Part shown: in pieces, positions 18,275-27,105 of the stretch
How the letters are laid out: the number at the start of each line of letters is the position of its first letter
Position numbering within the stretch: position 1 is the stretch's first letter
DNA from: Firmicutes bacterium UBA3553
Lineage (GTDB): Bacteria; Bacillota; Clostridia; Tissierellales; Sedimentibacteraceae
Reading direction: 5' to 3'
NCBI GenBank assembly: GCA_002381185.1
Contig: DFOA01000031.1
Coordinates: 128,890-192,889 of the forward strand
DNA: 64,000 nt
Program-made: the position numbers and the translations under genes
Notes under the pieces: generated by a model
Databases searched by the model: none
The model's input: only the letters and a program-made list of their open reading frames with translations
Told to the model about the DNA's origin: nothing

Positions 18275-18832
18275 ATGGACAAAGAGAAAAAATCATTTAT
18301 ATATGATAAGCGCGTAAGAGATTTTATTATAAAGCTGTATGATAAATACAGAGAAGGAATGCTCAAACTTGCGTTTTCTAAATTGAACGATTGGCACGAA
18401 GCAGAGGATGCTGTTGAAGAAGCATTTATAAATGCAGCAAAAAATTACGAAAAAATAGCTGATTCAGAGGAATATGAAATAAAAAAATATCTGGTTAAAA
18501 CGGTCATAAACACTTCCTATAAAATACTTGATAAAAATAAACGAAATGATTACGGCAATATGGATACAATTGAAGAGTACTCACCATATGTTGACAGTGC
18601 CGAAGAAACGGCATTATTATGTATCTCATATGATGAGCTTAAAAGTTCGGTTGATGAATTAAGCCCTCGATATAAACTTATATTAAATATGAAATCTATA
18701 GGATACAGCAATAAGGAGATAGCAGAAGAGCTTAATGTGAAATCCGGTACTGTGCGTGTCATGCTGCTGAGAATCAGGTCATCTTTAAAAAAATCAAAGG
18801 AGGGAAGCCGAAATGAAGAAGGACAAAAATAA
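18275..18832 (+). CDS. ECF-type RNA polymerase sigma factor
   Basis: A 185-residue sigma-70 family protein. Region 2 is LAFSKLNDWHEAEDAVEEAF and region 4 is SPRYKLILNMKSIGYSNKEI followed by EELNVKSGTVRVMLLRIRSS. It overlaps the next gene by 20 bp, the arrangement of a sigma with its membrane regulator. Likely recognises the repeated TGTAAC-type promoters at 17532 and 19550 (inference from position). Confidence 0.88.
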   Translation: MDKEKKSFIYDKRVRDFIIKLYDKYREGMLKLAFSKLNDWHEAEDAVEEAFINAAKNYEKIADSEEYEIKKYLVKTVINTSYKILDKNKRNDYGNMDTIEEYSPYVDSAEETALLCISYDELKSSVDELSPRYKLILNMKSIGYSNKEIAEELNVKSGTVRVMLLRIRSSLKKSKEGSRNEEGQK

Positions 18833-19547
18833 CATTGATGATATTTTAAGCACAGAAGATGAACATTTGATTCACAGAGCTTCAGAAGTACAGTTTAATA
18901 ATGATATGGAGCTGTTCAATTCCTTTATGAACGATGAAAGTGAAATTCCTGGACTTTCCTATTTTGACAATCACATGCACGATAAAATCAACGAAATGTA
19001 TAAAGACGGCCGAAAACACCGCACGAATAAGCTGATTTTCAAAACCATTGTTTCATCTGCAGCAGTCATATTATTAACATTTATATTCTACCCGCCTTTG
19101 TTTGGAAAAACAAATGCTTTCTTTTTCAGAATGATGGTCCTGACGGCAACAGATAAGGGCGAATATACGGAATTCAGGCTGGAGCCGGCGGAGAATCAGA
19201 ATATAGAAGAATTTAAGGGATATTATTATCCGAGATACATACCAGACGGGTATGAAATAATTGTAAAAAATAACATGGAAAGTATGGGAGACATTATTTA
19301 TTTAAATAAAAATGATAATTCAAGAATAACATACTCTTTCAGTACTTTAAGCAGTCCAGAGCAGTTAGATACCGAGAACTGTAATAAGAAAGAAATTTTG
19401 ATAAACAATCAGCTTGGATTGTTATATACAAAGAAAGATGACAGCCGTAATATGATCATTTTTCAGAACGAGGAATATAAGTTTGTTGTTTCTGGCAATG
19501 TGGAGGTTGAAATTTTAAAAGAGATTGCTGAAAGTATAAAGAGATAA
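18813..19547 (+). CDS. DUF4367-containing membrane protein, probable anti-sigma
   Basis: A 244-residue protein with a cytoplasmic N-terminal region of about 70 residues, one helix (FKTIVSSAAVILLTFIFYPP), and an extracytoplasmic domain matching DUF4367 (YYYPRYIPDGYEIIVKNNME). It overlaps the upstream sigma gene by 20 bp, so it probably regulates that factor. No zinc-finger anti-sigma motif is present, unlike the 9638 protein. Confidence 0.75.
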   Translation: MKKDKNNIDDILSTEDEHLIHRASEVQFNNDMELFNSFMNDESEIPGLSYFDNHMHDKINEMYKDGRKHRTNKLIFKTIVSSAAVILLTFIFYPPLFGKTNAFFFRMMVLTATDKGEYTEFRLEPAENQNIEEFKGYYYPRYIPDGYEIIVKNNMESMGDIIYLNKNDNSRITYSFSTLSSPEQLDTENCNKKEILINNQLGLLYTKKDDSRNMIIFQNEEYKFVVSGNVEVEILKEIAESIKR

Positions 19548-19549
19548 AG

Positions 19550-19620
19550 TTGTTAAGAAATCTTAATAAGCTATTTTCAAAAAAGTGTAACGATTTGGAC
19601 AATTAAGAGGTTTATATAGT
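19550..19620 (+). promoter_or_regulatory. 70-bp repeated ECF-type promoter, copy 2
   Basis: Close copy of 17532-17602, with TGTAAC at 19586-19591 and the GGTTTATATAGT block. It starts at the stop of the DUF4367 gene. Downstream, AAAGGAGG and an ATG at 19646 open only a 15-codon signal-peptide-like frame (MKKLSILSIFFISVI), so the original target gene seems lost; TraX at 19745 may now be read from it. Confidence 0.5.
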
Positions 19621-19744
19621 TGAGAACTTATTAAAGGAGGAATCTATGAAAAAACTATCTATACTGTCCATATTTTTCATATCGGTTATATAGATAAAAA
19701 GTAAGTTTTGGAGTGTAAAAAGTGTAAAACAAAGGAGTAAATAA

Positions 19745-20530
19745 ATGCAGAATCATTTTATACTTAGTAGTAATCAAAAGCTGTTAACCGGAAATCATTT
19801 AAAGTTAATTGCCGTTGTCGCTATGCTTATGGATCATATTGCATATACTATAATATGGAAGTTATATTCAGAGGCTTGTGTAGTTGACGGAGTACACCTA
19901 ATGGGTGATATTATACCAAACGAAGCAAAAAAGTGGTATCTGATTTATATGACTATGCGCAGCATTGGACGCATTGCATTCCCTATTTTTGCGTTCATGT
20001 TAGTTCAAGGTTTTTTACATACAAGGAATCTTAAAAAATATGGTTTTAGAATATTAATATTTGCTTTGATTTCAGAAATTCCATATGATTTGGCAATGAG
20101 TAATAGAATTGTCGACTTCAGTTATCAAAATGTGCTTTGGACTTTACTAGTTGCTCTGATTATGCTATATGGTATAAAAGTTGCGGATAAACAAACTGCA
20201 AGTAAAAGAATCCTATTATCAATATTTTATATTTTAGCAGCTATGATGATTACTTTATTAATTAGATCTGATTATTGGTTTGGAGGTATTTTATTTATTG
20301 TATGTTTATATATTTTCAGGAATCAACCTTTGTGGCAATTTATTACCGGAACAATCTTTTTAATTATTATGTCATTTAACTTTATGTGGATACAGTTATT
20401 TGGAATAAGCTCTTTTATCCTGTTCATAAATTATAATGGCACTTCCGGAAACGGAAACAAATATTTGTTTTATGTATTTTATCCGCTTCATTTATTGATA
20501 CTGGGACTTATTGCAACTTTTCTATTTTAG
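19745..20530 (+). CDS. TraX family membrane protein
   Basis: A 261-residue polytopic membrane protein of the TraX family, named after the F-plasmid pilin acetylase. Conserved parts include LKLIAVVAMLMDHIAYTIIW near the N-terminus, RSIGRIAFPIFAFMLVQGF, and the terminal FYPLHLLILGLI. Chromosomal TraX proteins in Firmicutes are common and are predicted membrane acyltransferases; the target is unknown. No conjugation genes are nearby. Confidence 0.85.
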   Translation: MQNHFILSSNQKLLTGNHLKLIAVVAMLMDHIAYTIIWKLYSEACVVDGVHLMGDIIPNEAKKWYLIYMTMRSIGRIAFPIFAFMLVQGFLHTRNLKKYGFRILIFALISEIPYDLAMSNRIVDFSYQNVLWTLLVALIMLYGIKVADKQTASKRILLSIFYILAAMMITLLIRSDYWFGGILFIVCLYIFRNQPLWQFITGTIFLIIMSFNFMWIQLFGISSFILFINYNGTSGNGNKYLFYVFYPLHLLILGLIATFLF

Positions 20531-20713
20531 AATTCAGAAATTATGCTAGATGAAAACAACAACGTATACAAGATATAATAACAGTTTGTAAATATGAAAC
20601 TGCCGAGCTATTTCCTGAACATATTAATCAGGGTTCCATTAAATATAGTGAAAAATAATTGAACCGGACTAAGTGATGAACAATATTGTAAAATTTTAAT
20701 TTGGAGGCGAAGG

Positions 20714-21295
20714 TTGAAGTATATTCATTTGTATAAAAGGACTATTAAGATTATAGCACTTGCAGCAATTGCCATAGTCTTAACTTTTACAGGATGCGCG
20801 AAAGCGCCCTTAATTTCGACAGCTGATGGAAAGACATTGATATTTGAGGATGATAACAGAACGTTCAAATATATTAACGACGTATACCATTACCGTATAG
20901 CGGACAATGATATTTATATCATATATCCCAACGGTTACATATATTCGCAAAATATTAACTCAAATACGGCAACTAAGTCCTGGAGCATACCAACAGGCAT
21001 GCCTGAAATTTCGTTTGCTTCAGAAATCGGCTATATTGATGAGAATTATTTGGTAGATGCAATATTAAAATACATGGGGATGAAATCAAAGGAAAGTACA
21101 ACAGGAATATTTGTTATATTTATTTCTGCTGCGGCTGGGTTATGGGGAATTATTTCACCGGGCAGCTTGTGGTATGTTTCTTACGGCTGGCGGTATAAAA
21201 ATGCTCAACCCACACAAGCAGCAATCATACTAAATCGCATAGCAGGTGTTATTTTATTGATGATAGTAATATTTAAGATATTTCCAAGAATATAA
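20714..21295 (+). CDS. Putative lipoprotein with C-terminal membrane helices
   Basis: A 193-residue protein starting at TTG behind GGAGG. The N-terminus has a lipoprotein signal ending in a lipobox-like LTFTGC, followed by a beta-rich extracytoplasmic section and two hydrophobic segments (FVIFISAAAGLWGIISPG; AGVILLMIVIFKIF). Not recognised; the combination of lipobox and C-terminal helices is unusual, so the N-terminus could instead be a plain membrane anchor. Confidence 0.6.
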   Translation: MKYIHLYKRTIKIIALAAIAIVLTFTGCAKAPLISTADGKTLIFEDDNRTFKYINDVYHYRIADNDIYIIYPNGYIYSQNINSNTATKSWSIPTGMPEISFASEIGYIDENYLVDAILKYMGMKSKESTTGIFVIFISAAAGLWGIISPGSLWYVSYGWRYKNAQPTQAAIILNRIAGVILLMIVIFKIFPRI

Positions 21296-21395
21296 TGAGC
21301 ACCGATATAAAAAATTATTAGATTCTTAAATATACGCTTAAAGTACAGCCGCATCTTGTGAAGAATAGGAATATAGGGGGGAACATATATAATAA

Positions 21396-21425
21396 AGCCT
21401 GTTGTTTAAATATAAACTACAGGCT
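21396..21425. terminator. Hairpin terminator
   Basis: AGCCTGT-T-GTTT pairs with AAAC-T-ACAGGCT around a 6-nt loop, between the convergent lipoprotein and Uma2 genes. Confidence 0.6.
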
Positions 21426-21445
21426 ATTTATAGGTACTGGGAAAA

Positions 21446-22018
21446 TCAATCTATATCATAAAATACGTCTTCCAAATCTATAATCAAATCATCAAACAGA
21501 CTTGTTTTAAATTTAGTTATAACCTTTTGTTTTTCATCATCAGTCATTTTTTCCAATATATAATCCGGATAAATCGAATAGACAGAATCTAAAGTGTATT
21601 TTCCATCCTTTAATAAATATACATCTATTGATTTGCTTAAAATGTCGACTATCCAATATTCTTTAACGCAAAATTTCTCATATAAATCTTTTTTATAACC
21701 CTTGTCATTTGTTGCAGTGCTAGGGGACAAAACCTCAACTATTAAATCCGGAGCTCCATAAACACCATTGCTTTTAATTATATCACGGTTGCAAGTAATC
21801 ATTAAATCAGGAATTACATTATTTTCTTCATCCAGGTATACATCAACACCATCAGCAAATACCTTACACTTTTTTCCTTTTAAATAATTGCCAACTATAA
21901 TAGAAAGATTGACTATCACTGTATTGTGGTTTGGAACAGGTCTGGGGGTCATATAAACTATTTCGCCATTTAATATCTCATAATCCATATTATCTTTACT
22001 AAAAGCTAAATTATTCAT
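21446..22018 (-). CDS. Uma2 family (DUF820) putative endonuclease
   Basis: A 190-residue Uma2 protein with the motifs YEILNGEIVYMTPRPVPNHN, VIPDLMIT, APDLIVEVLSPSTA and KEYWIVD. The acidic residues in PDLM and in EVLSPST form the predicted nuclease centre. AAGGAG precedes the ATG. It is closer to the textbook Uma2 pattern than the 2189 gene. Function in the cell not established. Confidence 0.88.
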   Translation of the reverse strand: MNNLAFSKDNMDYEILNGEIVYMTPRPVPNHNTVIVNLSIIVGNYLKGKKCKVFADGVDVYLDEENNVIPDLMITCNRDIIKSNGVYGAPDLIVEVLSPSTATNDKGYKKDLYEKFCVKEYWIVDILSKSIDVYLLKDGKYTLDSVYSIYPDYILEKMTDDEKQKVITKFKTSLFDDLIIDLEDVFYDID

Positions 22019-22105
22019 ACATTCAACTCCTTGTTCTTTTAATGTTATTATAATTCATCTGATTTTATTTATCAATAATAATAAATGAAATACACCGTTT
22101 TTATT

Positions 22106-22141
22106 GGTGCTATAATTTACCTGAAGATAAATTATAACACC
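22106..22141 (-). terminator. Hairpin at the end of the activator gene
   Basis: GGTGCTATAATTTA pairs with TAAATTATAACACC (one wobble), overlapping the stop codon of the sigma-54 activator; on the minus strand it is followed by AATAAAAA. Confidence 0.55.
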
Positions 22142-23556
22142 GACTTTAAATTATATTTTTTCATTTTACGATAAACGTTAGATAAATCAAGTTTCAATAT
22201 TTGTGCAACCTTTACCGGGGATTTGTACTGTTCCAGAAGGTTAAGCAATAATTGCTTTTCACATTTATCCATGTAAGAGCTTAGGGAAAATGTTTCATCA
22301 TAATGTAAGTCATTATCTATAACCGGTGACACATTTATTTGCGAAATTATGTTGATGGTTTTATCTTCGTGCTGCAGCGGAGATTCTAGCGGAACAGCTG
22401 AAATTATCAATTCTGTATCAGGAGATGAAATAATAAGCCGTTCGATAAAATTTCGTAATTCCCGTACATTTCCAGGCCATTTATAAGATAGCATGGCATT
22501 TAGCACATTTTCATCCAACGCTTTTACACAGTTGTATTTTTTGCAGAAATATTGCATATAAAACAAAGATAAAGGGATTATATCTTCTTTGCGCTCACAA
22601 AGTGGCGGAATATAGACTGATACTACATTAATACGGTAAAATAAATCTGAACGAAAAAGTCTTTCGTTAACAAGAGCCGGCAGGTTCTCATTTGTAGCGC
22701 ATACAAGACGAAAGTCAATTTCTTTTGGTGTAACAGATCCCAGACGTGTAACTTGTTTGGTTTCAAGTACACGCAGAAGCTTCGCCTGCAGCCCGAGCGG
22801 CATAGAGTTGATTTCGTCTAAAAATAAGGTGCCACCGTTAGCCGCTTCAATCAAACCTTCTTTACCGGAAGAAGACGCTCCGCTGAATGCACCCTTTTCG
22901 TAACCATATAATTCAGATTCCATGAGATTTTCGGGAATTGCAGCACAATTTAATACAACAAAAGGACCTTTTTTGCGAAGGCTGTTCTGATGAATGTATT
23001 TTGTCAAAACTTCTTTACCGACACCTGATGGCCCGGAGATCAATATTGAGGCATCAGTCTTTGATACCTGAGACATCATTTCCAGCAATTGTTTCATTTG
23101 AGGGCTTTCCGCTATAATATCAAATTGCAGATCCTTGGGATTTACTATTGAACCTGTAATGACGTGTTTGTTTAATATGCCGGTCTGAATGCGCTTGCTC
23201 GTTTTTTCAATTGGTTCCTGTGTAAAAAATATATATTTAATTGAACCATCTGGATTAAAGGTTGGGGTAGCGGTAGTAAAAAAATGATATACTTTATGAA
23301 ATAAAAAATCATTAATTGTGACAATAGATGTCACAGATGCTTTTTTTTCTATAACCATATCCCAGACACTGGAAGTCAGGTATCCCTGTTCTTTAAATTT
23401 CGGAATAGACATACCCATATAACTATCCCGCGATCTATTAAGAAGATTACAATATTCATTGTTAACATAAAGATAATTGCCTTCCGCATCCAATACAAAA
23501 ATACCAATATCTATATTTTCCAGTATTGTTGTTAAAAACTCGTAACTATATTCCAT
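22132..23556 (-). CDS. Sigma-54-dependent activator (PAS, AAA+, Fis HTH)
   Basis: A 474-residue enhancer-binding protein. Domains in order: PAS (about 10-120; DIGIFVLDAEGNYLYVNNEY); AAA+ (about 155-380) with Walker A GPSGVGKE and Walker B GGTLFLDEIN; and a Fis-type HTH (KVAQILKLDLSNVYRKMKKY). The sigma-54 contact loop reads GAFSGA rather than GAFTGA, a conservative change. It is divergent from the catabolic operon, whose promoter has a good -24/-12 element, so it almost certainly activates that operon. The PAS domain may bind the inducer. Confidence 0.92.
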   Translation of the reverse strand: MEYSYEFLTTILENIDIGIFVLDAEGNYLYVNNEYCNLLNRSRDSYMGMSIPKFKEQGYLTSSVWDMVIEKKASVTSIVTINDFLFHKVYHFFTTATPTFNPDGSIKYIFFTQEPIEKTSKRIQTGILNKHVITGSIVNPKDLQFDIIAESPQMKQLLEMMSQVSKTDASILISGPSGVGKEVLTKYIHQNSLRKKGPFVVLNCAAIPENLMESELYGYEKGAFSGASSSGKEGLIEAANGGTLFLDEINSMPLGLQAKLLRVLETKQVTRLGSVTPKEIDFRLVCATNENLPALVNERLFRSDLFYRINVVSVYIPPLCERKEDIIPLSLFYMQYFCKKYNCVKALDENVLNAMLSYKWPGNVRELRNFIERLIISSPDTELIISAVPLESPLQHEDKTINIISQINVSPVIDNDLHYDETFSLSSYMDKCEKQLLLNLLEQYKSPVKVAQILKLDLSNVYRKMKKYNLKSVL

Positions 23557-23604
23557 AAGATTCTCCTGTTACTTTTTTATTAATAATTAATATTATCATT
23601 TGAT

Positions 23605-23648
23605 TTGCAATATTGCAAGAATAAAATGCGATAATGCAAATTTTTGCG
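23605..23648 (+). promoter_or_regulatory. Candidate activator-binding sites (UAS)
   Basis: Two dyads: TTGCAATATTGCAA (23605-23618, perfect) and TGCAAATTTTTGCG (23635-23648, near-perfect), with centres 30 bp apart, about three helical turns. They lie about 145-185 bp upstream of the sigma-54 promoter, a usual distance for enhancer-binding proteins, and just upstream of the activator's own start. Confidence 0.55.
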
Positions 23649-23790
23649 TTTTCGCCATTAAATTTTTAATAAAAACTTTTAATTAAAATAAAATTCAAAG
23701 AATTATATTGCGTAAAGTTATGATGTGCTTTCAACACTTTAATGAATTGTAATTTTAAATAATTATATCAATTTAAAAAAATAGCACAAA

Positions 23791-23807
23791 TTGGCATTAT
23801 AGTTGCT
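23791..23807 (+). promoter_or_regulatory. Sigma-54 (-24/-12) promoter
   Basis: TTGGCATTATAGTTGCT matches the sigma-54 consensus TTGGCAC-N5-TTGCT, with exactly 12 bp between the GG and GC dinucleotides. It lies 58 bp upstream of the first operon start at 23865 and is divergent from the sigma-54 activator gene. Confidence 0.8.
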
Positions 23808-23864
23808 ATTAAGAGGTTGTATTAAAAAATATAGTTTTTGAATGGAATTATGGAGGTTAATATT

Positions 23865-24911
23865 ATGAGAATTGCTATTGTAGGTTGTGGAGCTATGGGC
23901 ACTGTTCTGGGTGCATTCCTGACCAAGAATGGGTGCCCTGTAGATTTTATTGATAGCTACGAAGAGCATGTAAAAGCATTGAATGAAAAGGGTGCTCATA
24001 TTATTGGAAAAGTTGATTTTACGGTTCCTGTCAAAGCATATACACCTGATGAGATGGAAGGTATTTACGATATTGTCTTTTTGTTTACTAAACAAACAGC
24101 TAATGAAGTTATTCTTCCTCAGCTGCTTCCTCATCTAGATGAGAACAGTACTGTTTGTACACTTCAGAACGGTGTACCGGAACCTTTTGTTGCAAAGTAT
24201 GTTGGTGAAAGCCGTACAGTTGGAGGTGCAGTATTATGGAGCGCAACTTTTTCTGCTCCCGGAGTTTCAGAATTGACCCAGGATGTAAGCAACCTAGATC
24301 ATTTTTTTGACATTGGAGAAATCAACGGAAAAGTTACCGATCGTATTAAGAAAATTGCAGAGATTCTGAATTATATGGGCACAACATCAGTGTCAACTAA
24401 CCTTATGGCTTCCAGATGGGGCAAACTGGTTAACAATGCATGTGTGAGCGGGATGTCTGCTGCCTGCGGGTGTACGTTTGGAGAAGTGATGAACAATGAA
24501 AAGGCAAGAGCTTGCGTGAGTTATTTAGGACGCGAGGTTAATGTATGCTGTGAGGCAGAAGGCTATGAATTACCACTATTGGTTTTAGGTTTATCTCCTG
24601 ATTCATTATCACTTAAAGACCAAGAGCAATTTGATGAAAATCAGCAGATGTTTATATACATGTATTCTTTCGCTCCCGGTGCTAAGGCAAGTATGCTTCA
24701 AGATTTGGAAAAAGGTAAGGTTACAGAAGTTCAAATGATTAACGGTTACGTTTCTGAAATAGGCAAGAAGCATGGGATTCCAACTCCTTTTAATGATACT
24801 GTTATCGAAATTGTTAAAAAAATTGAGAACAAGGAATTACCTTTATCTATGAGCAATCTGGAATATTTTAATGATGATTGGTTCACTTACGATATGTATA
24901 AAGCAAAATAA
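23865..24911 (+). CDS. Ketopantoate reductase-family (PanE/ApbA-like) dehydrogenase
   Basis: A 348-residue NAD(P)-dependent dehydrogenase. N-terminal Rossmann motif MRIAIVGCGAMGTVLGAFL, then the family blocks LLPHLDENSTVCTLQNGVPE and SRWGKLVNNACVSG. It is the first gene of the sigma-54 operon, 54 bp ahead of the BKACE gene, so it more likely oxidises a hydroxy acid to the keto acid cleaved next than makes pantothenate. It is longer than typical PanE (about 300). Start 23865 follows TGGAGG; the frame runs back to 23838. Confidence 0.85.
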   Translation: MRIAIVGCGAMGTVLGAFLTKNGCPVDFIDSYEEHVKALNEKGAHIIGKVDFTVPVKAYTPDEMEGIYDIVFLFTKQTANEVILPQLLPHLDENSTVCTLQNGVPEPFVAKYVGESRTVGGAVLWSATFSAPGVSELTQDVSNLDHFFDIGEINGKVTDRIKKIAEILNYMGTTSVSTNLMASRWGKLVNNACVSGMSAACGCTFGEVMNNEKARACVSYLGREVNVCCEAEGYELPLLVLGLSPDSLSLKDQEQFDENQQMFIYMYSFAPGAKASMLQDLEKGKVTEVQMINGYVSEIGKKHGIPTPFNDTVIEIVKKIENKELPLSMSNLEYFNDDWFTYDMYKAK

Positions 24912-24965
24912 TGTAAGTTAAATTTATGAATATAACAAATAAAAATGAATGTTTAGGAGGGTATT

Positions 24966-25805
24966 ATGAAAGATAAAGTAATAATTTCATGTGCTTTAAC
25001 AGGTGCTCTGACACCAAAAGAAAAAAATCCGGCTGTTCCATACACACCTCAGGAAATAGCTGATGCTGCTTATGCATGCTGGCAAGCAGGAGCTGCTATT
25101 GTGCATCTTCATATGAGAGATGATGAGGGTAAAGGTACAATGGATGTAGAAAGATTTAAAGAAAGTGTGCGATTAATAAGAGAGCATAAGGATTGTGATG
25201 TAGTAATTAACTGTACATCATCTGGTGGATTTGTTTCAAATGAAGATTATAGAATGACTCATTTTACTGAAATTCCTGAAATTGAAATGGGTTCATTCGA
25301 CATTGGTTCTTTTAATTGGGGAGATACCTTTGTATTTGATAACAATCCTGGCTTCTTAAAGAAGTTATGCAATGTTTATAATCAGTACGATGTTAAACCG
25401 GAAGTGGAAATTTTTGATTATGGTATGCTTGGAAATGCTAAATACTACATTGAAAAAGGACGTATTAAGAATCCTATGTGGTGTCAATTGGTTCTTGGTG
25501 TTTTAGGCGGAATGGATGCTACAGTTGATAATTTATTATACTTAGTCAGACATTTGCCTGAAAATGCGATATGGTCGGCTACAGGCATCGGAACCGGACA
25601 TCTTCCGATCATGTATGCAGCTTTAGCATTAGGCGGACATATACGTGTTGGTCTTGAAGATAATCTTTATATGTCTCGTGGAGAGAAAGCAACAAACCCG
25701 TTAATGGTTGAAAGAGCCGTAAGAATAGTTAAGGAATTCGGCAAGCAGCCGGCTACTCCTGCAGAAGCACGTGAAATTCTTGGAATTAAGCCATTTGTCC
25801 GCTAA
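24966..25805 (+). CDS. Beta-keto acid cleavage enzyme (BKACE, DUF849)
   Basis: A 279-residue BKACE/Kce family enzyme. The zinc-binding HLHMRD (His at about 46 and 48), the CTSSGG loop and the late GLEDN glutamate are all present. The family condenses a beta-keto acid with acetyl-CoA to give acetoacetate plus a new acyl-CoA; Kce acts on 3-keto-5-aminohexanoate in lysine fermentation. Here the lysine-pathway partners (Kdd, Kal) are missing, so a different keto acid is likely. Confidence 0.92.
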   Translation: MKDKVIISCALTGALTPKEKNPAVPYTPQEIADAAYACWQAGAAIVHLHMRDDEGKGTMDVERFKESVRLIREHKDCDVVINCTSSGGFVSNEDYRMTHFTEIPEIEMGSFDIGSFNWGDTFVFDNNPGFLKKLCNVYNQYDVKPEVEIFDYGMLGNAKYYIEKGRIKNPMWCQLVLGVLGGMDATVDNLLYLVRHLPENAIWSATGIGTGHLPIMYAALALGGHIRVGLEDNLYMSRGEKATNPLMVERAVRIVKEFGKQPATPAEAREILGIKPFVR

Positions 25806-25882
25806 TATAGCTGATTTTATAATTTAAGCAAGGTATATGTTGTGCTGTACCCTGCTAATTCGTTAAATTTTAGGAGGTAATT

Positions 25883-27052
25883 ATGAATAACAAAAGAGAT
25901 GCTGTGATAGTGGCTTATGGACGCTCACCGCTTGCTAAAGCATTTAAAGGTTCTTTCGCAAAGACTCATCCCATAGAATATGGTGCACAGACACTGAAAG
26001 GTGTCATTGCAAAGCTGCCTGGTTTTGATCCGGCTGTTGTTGATGATGTCATTGTAGGATGTGCTACACCGGAAAAATATACAGGTTATAATGTAGGCCG
26101 TTTGATTGCTCAGCGTGCAGGTTTTCCTGATTCTGTCCCGGGTCAGACAGTAAATAGATTTTGCTCATCCGGTCTTCAGACTATAGCCGCAGCTGCAAAT
26201 GCTATTATGGCAAATCAAATGGATGTAGTAATAGCCGGCGGTATTGAAATGATGACTGATATGAACATGATATTTCCAAAGGAATATCAGGACACGATGT
26301 TAGCAGAACAAATTCCTGGCACTTACATTCCTATGGGCGTGACTGCTGAAAATGTTGTTGAACGCTGTGGTGTTACGCGTCAAGATATGGAAGCCATGGC
26401 TGTAGAAAGTCATAGGAAGGCAGCAGCAGCTCAAGCAGCCGGAAAGTTCGTTGATGAGATTATTCCAATAACAGTAAATACTGACGATGGACAGGTTGTT
26501 GTCTCTCAAGATGAAGGCATTCGTCCAGGTACAAAAATGGAAGACCTGGCTGCACTTAAAACACCATTTAAAGAGGATGGTTCAGTAACTGCAGCTACAT
26601 CGTCTCAAATGACTGACGGTACAAGTTTTGTTGTACTGATGTCACGGGAAAAGGCGGAAGAACTTGGCTATGCTCCAATAGCAAAATTTGTTTCATTTGC
26701 TGTGGGCGGTGTTGCTTCTGATGTTATGGGTTTAGGCCCTATCGTTGCAGTGCCTAAAGTTATGAAGCGTACAGGTCTGACTGTTGATGACATGGATGTA
26801 ATTGAAATCAACGAAGCATTCGCATCACAAGCTTTGGTTTGTATCCGTGAATTAAATTTGCCTTTAGAGAAGGTTAATCCAAATGGCGGCGCTATGGCCT
26901 TAGGTCATCCGCTTGGCGCTACAGGAGCAATCCTTACTTGCAAGGCATTGTCTGAACTGAAACGTACCAACGGAAGGTATGCATTAATCACAATGTGTAT
27001 TGGCGGAGGTATGGGTGCAGCGGGAATTTTTGAAATGGAGAAGGGTAAATAG
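25883..27052 (+). CDS. Thiolase (acetyl-CoA C-acyltransferase)
   Basis: A 389-residue thiolase. The nucleophilic Cys is in QTVNRFCSSGLQTIAA (about residue 90), with the C-terminal GGAMALGHPLGATGAI histidine loop and CIGGGMGAAGIFE second cysteine. In this operon it would split acetoacetyl-CoA or a 3-ketoacyl-CoA to acetyl-CoA units. AGGAGG-type site upstream. Confidence 0.93.
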   Translation: MNNKRDAVIVAYGRSPLAKAFKGSFAKTHPIEYGAQTLKGVIAKLPGFDPAVVDDVIVGCATPEKYTGYNVGRLIAQRAGFPDSVPGQTVNRFCSSGLQTIAAAANAIMANQMDVVIAGGIEMMTDMNMIFPKEYQDTMLAEQIPGTYIPMGVTAENVVERCGVTRQDMEAMAVESHRKAAAAQAAGKFVDEIIPITVNTDDGQVVVSQDEGIRPGTKMEDLAALKTPFKEDGSVTAATSSQMTDGTSFVVLMSREKAEELGYAPIAKFVSFAVGGVASDVMGLGPIVAVPKVMKRTGLTVDDMDVIEINEAFASQALVCIRELNLPLEKVNPNGGAMALGHPLGATGAILTCKALSELKRTNGRYALITMCIGGGMGAAGIFEMEKGK

Positions 27053-27105
27053 ATTATTATTCAATGATTTAAGAGGCATTGGTAAGAAAATTAAGGAGGC
27101 ATATT

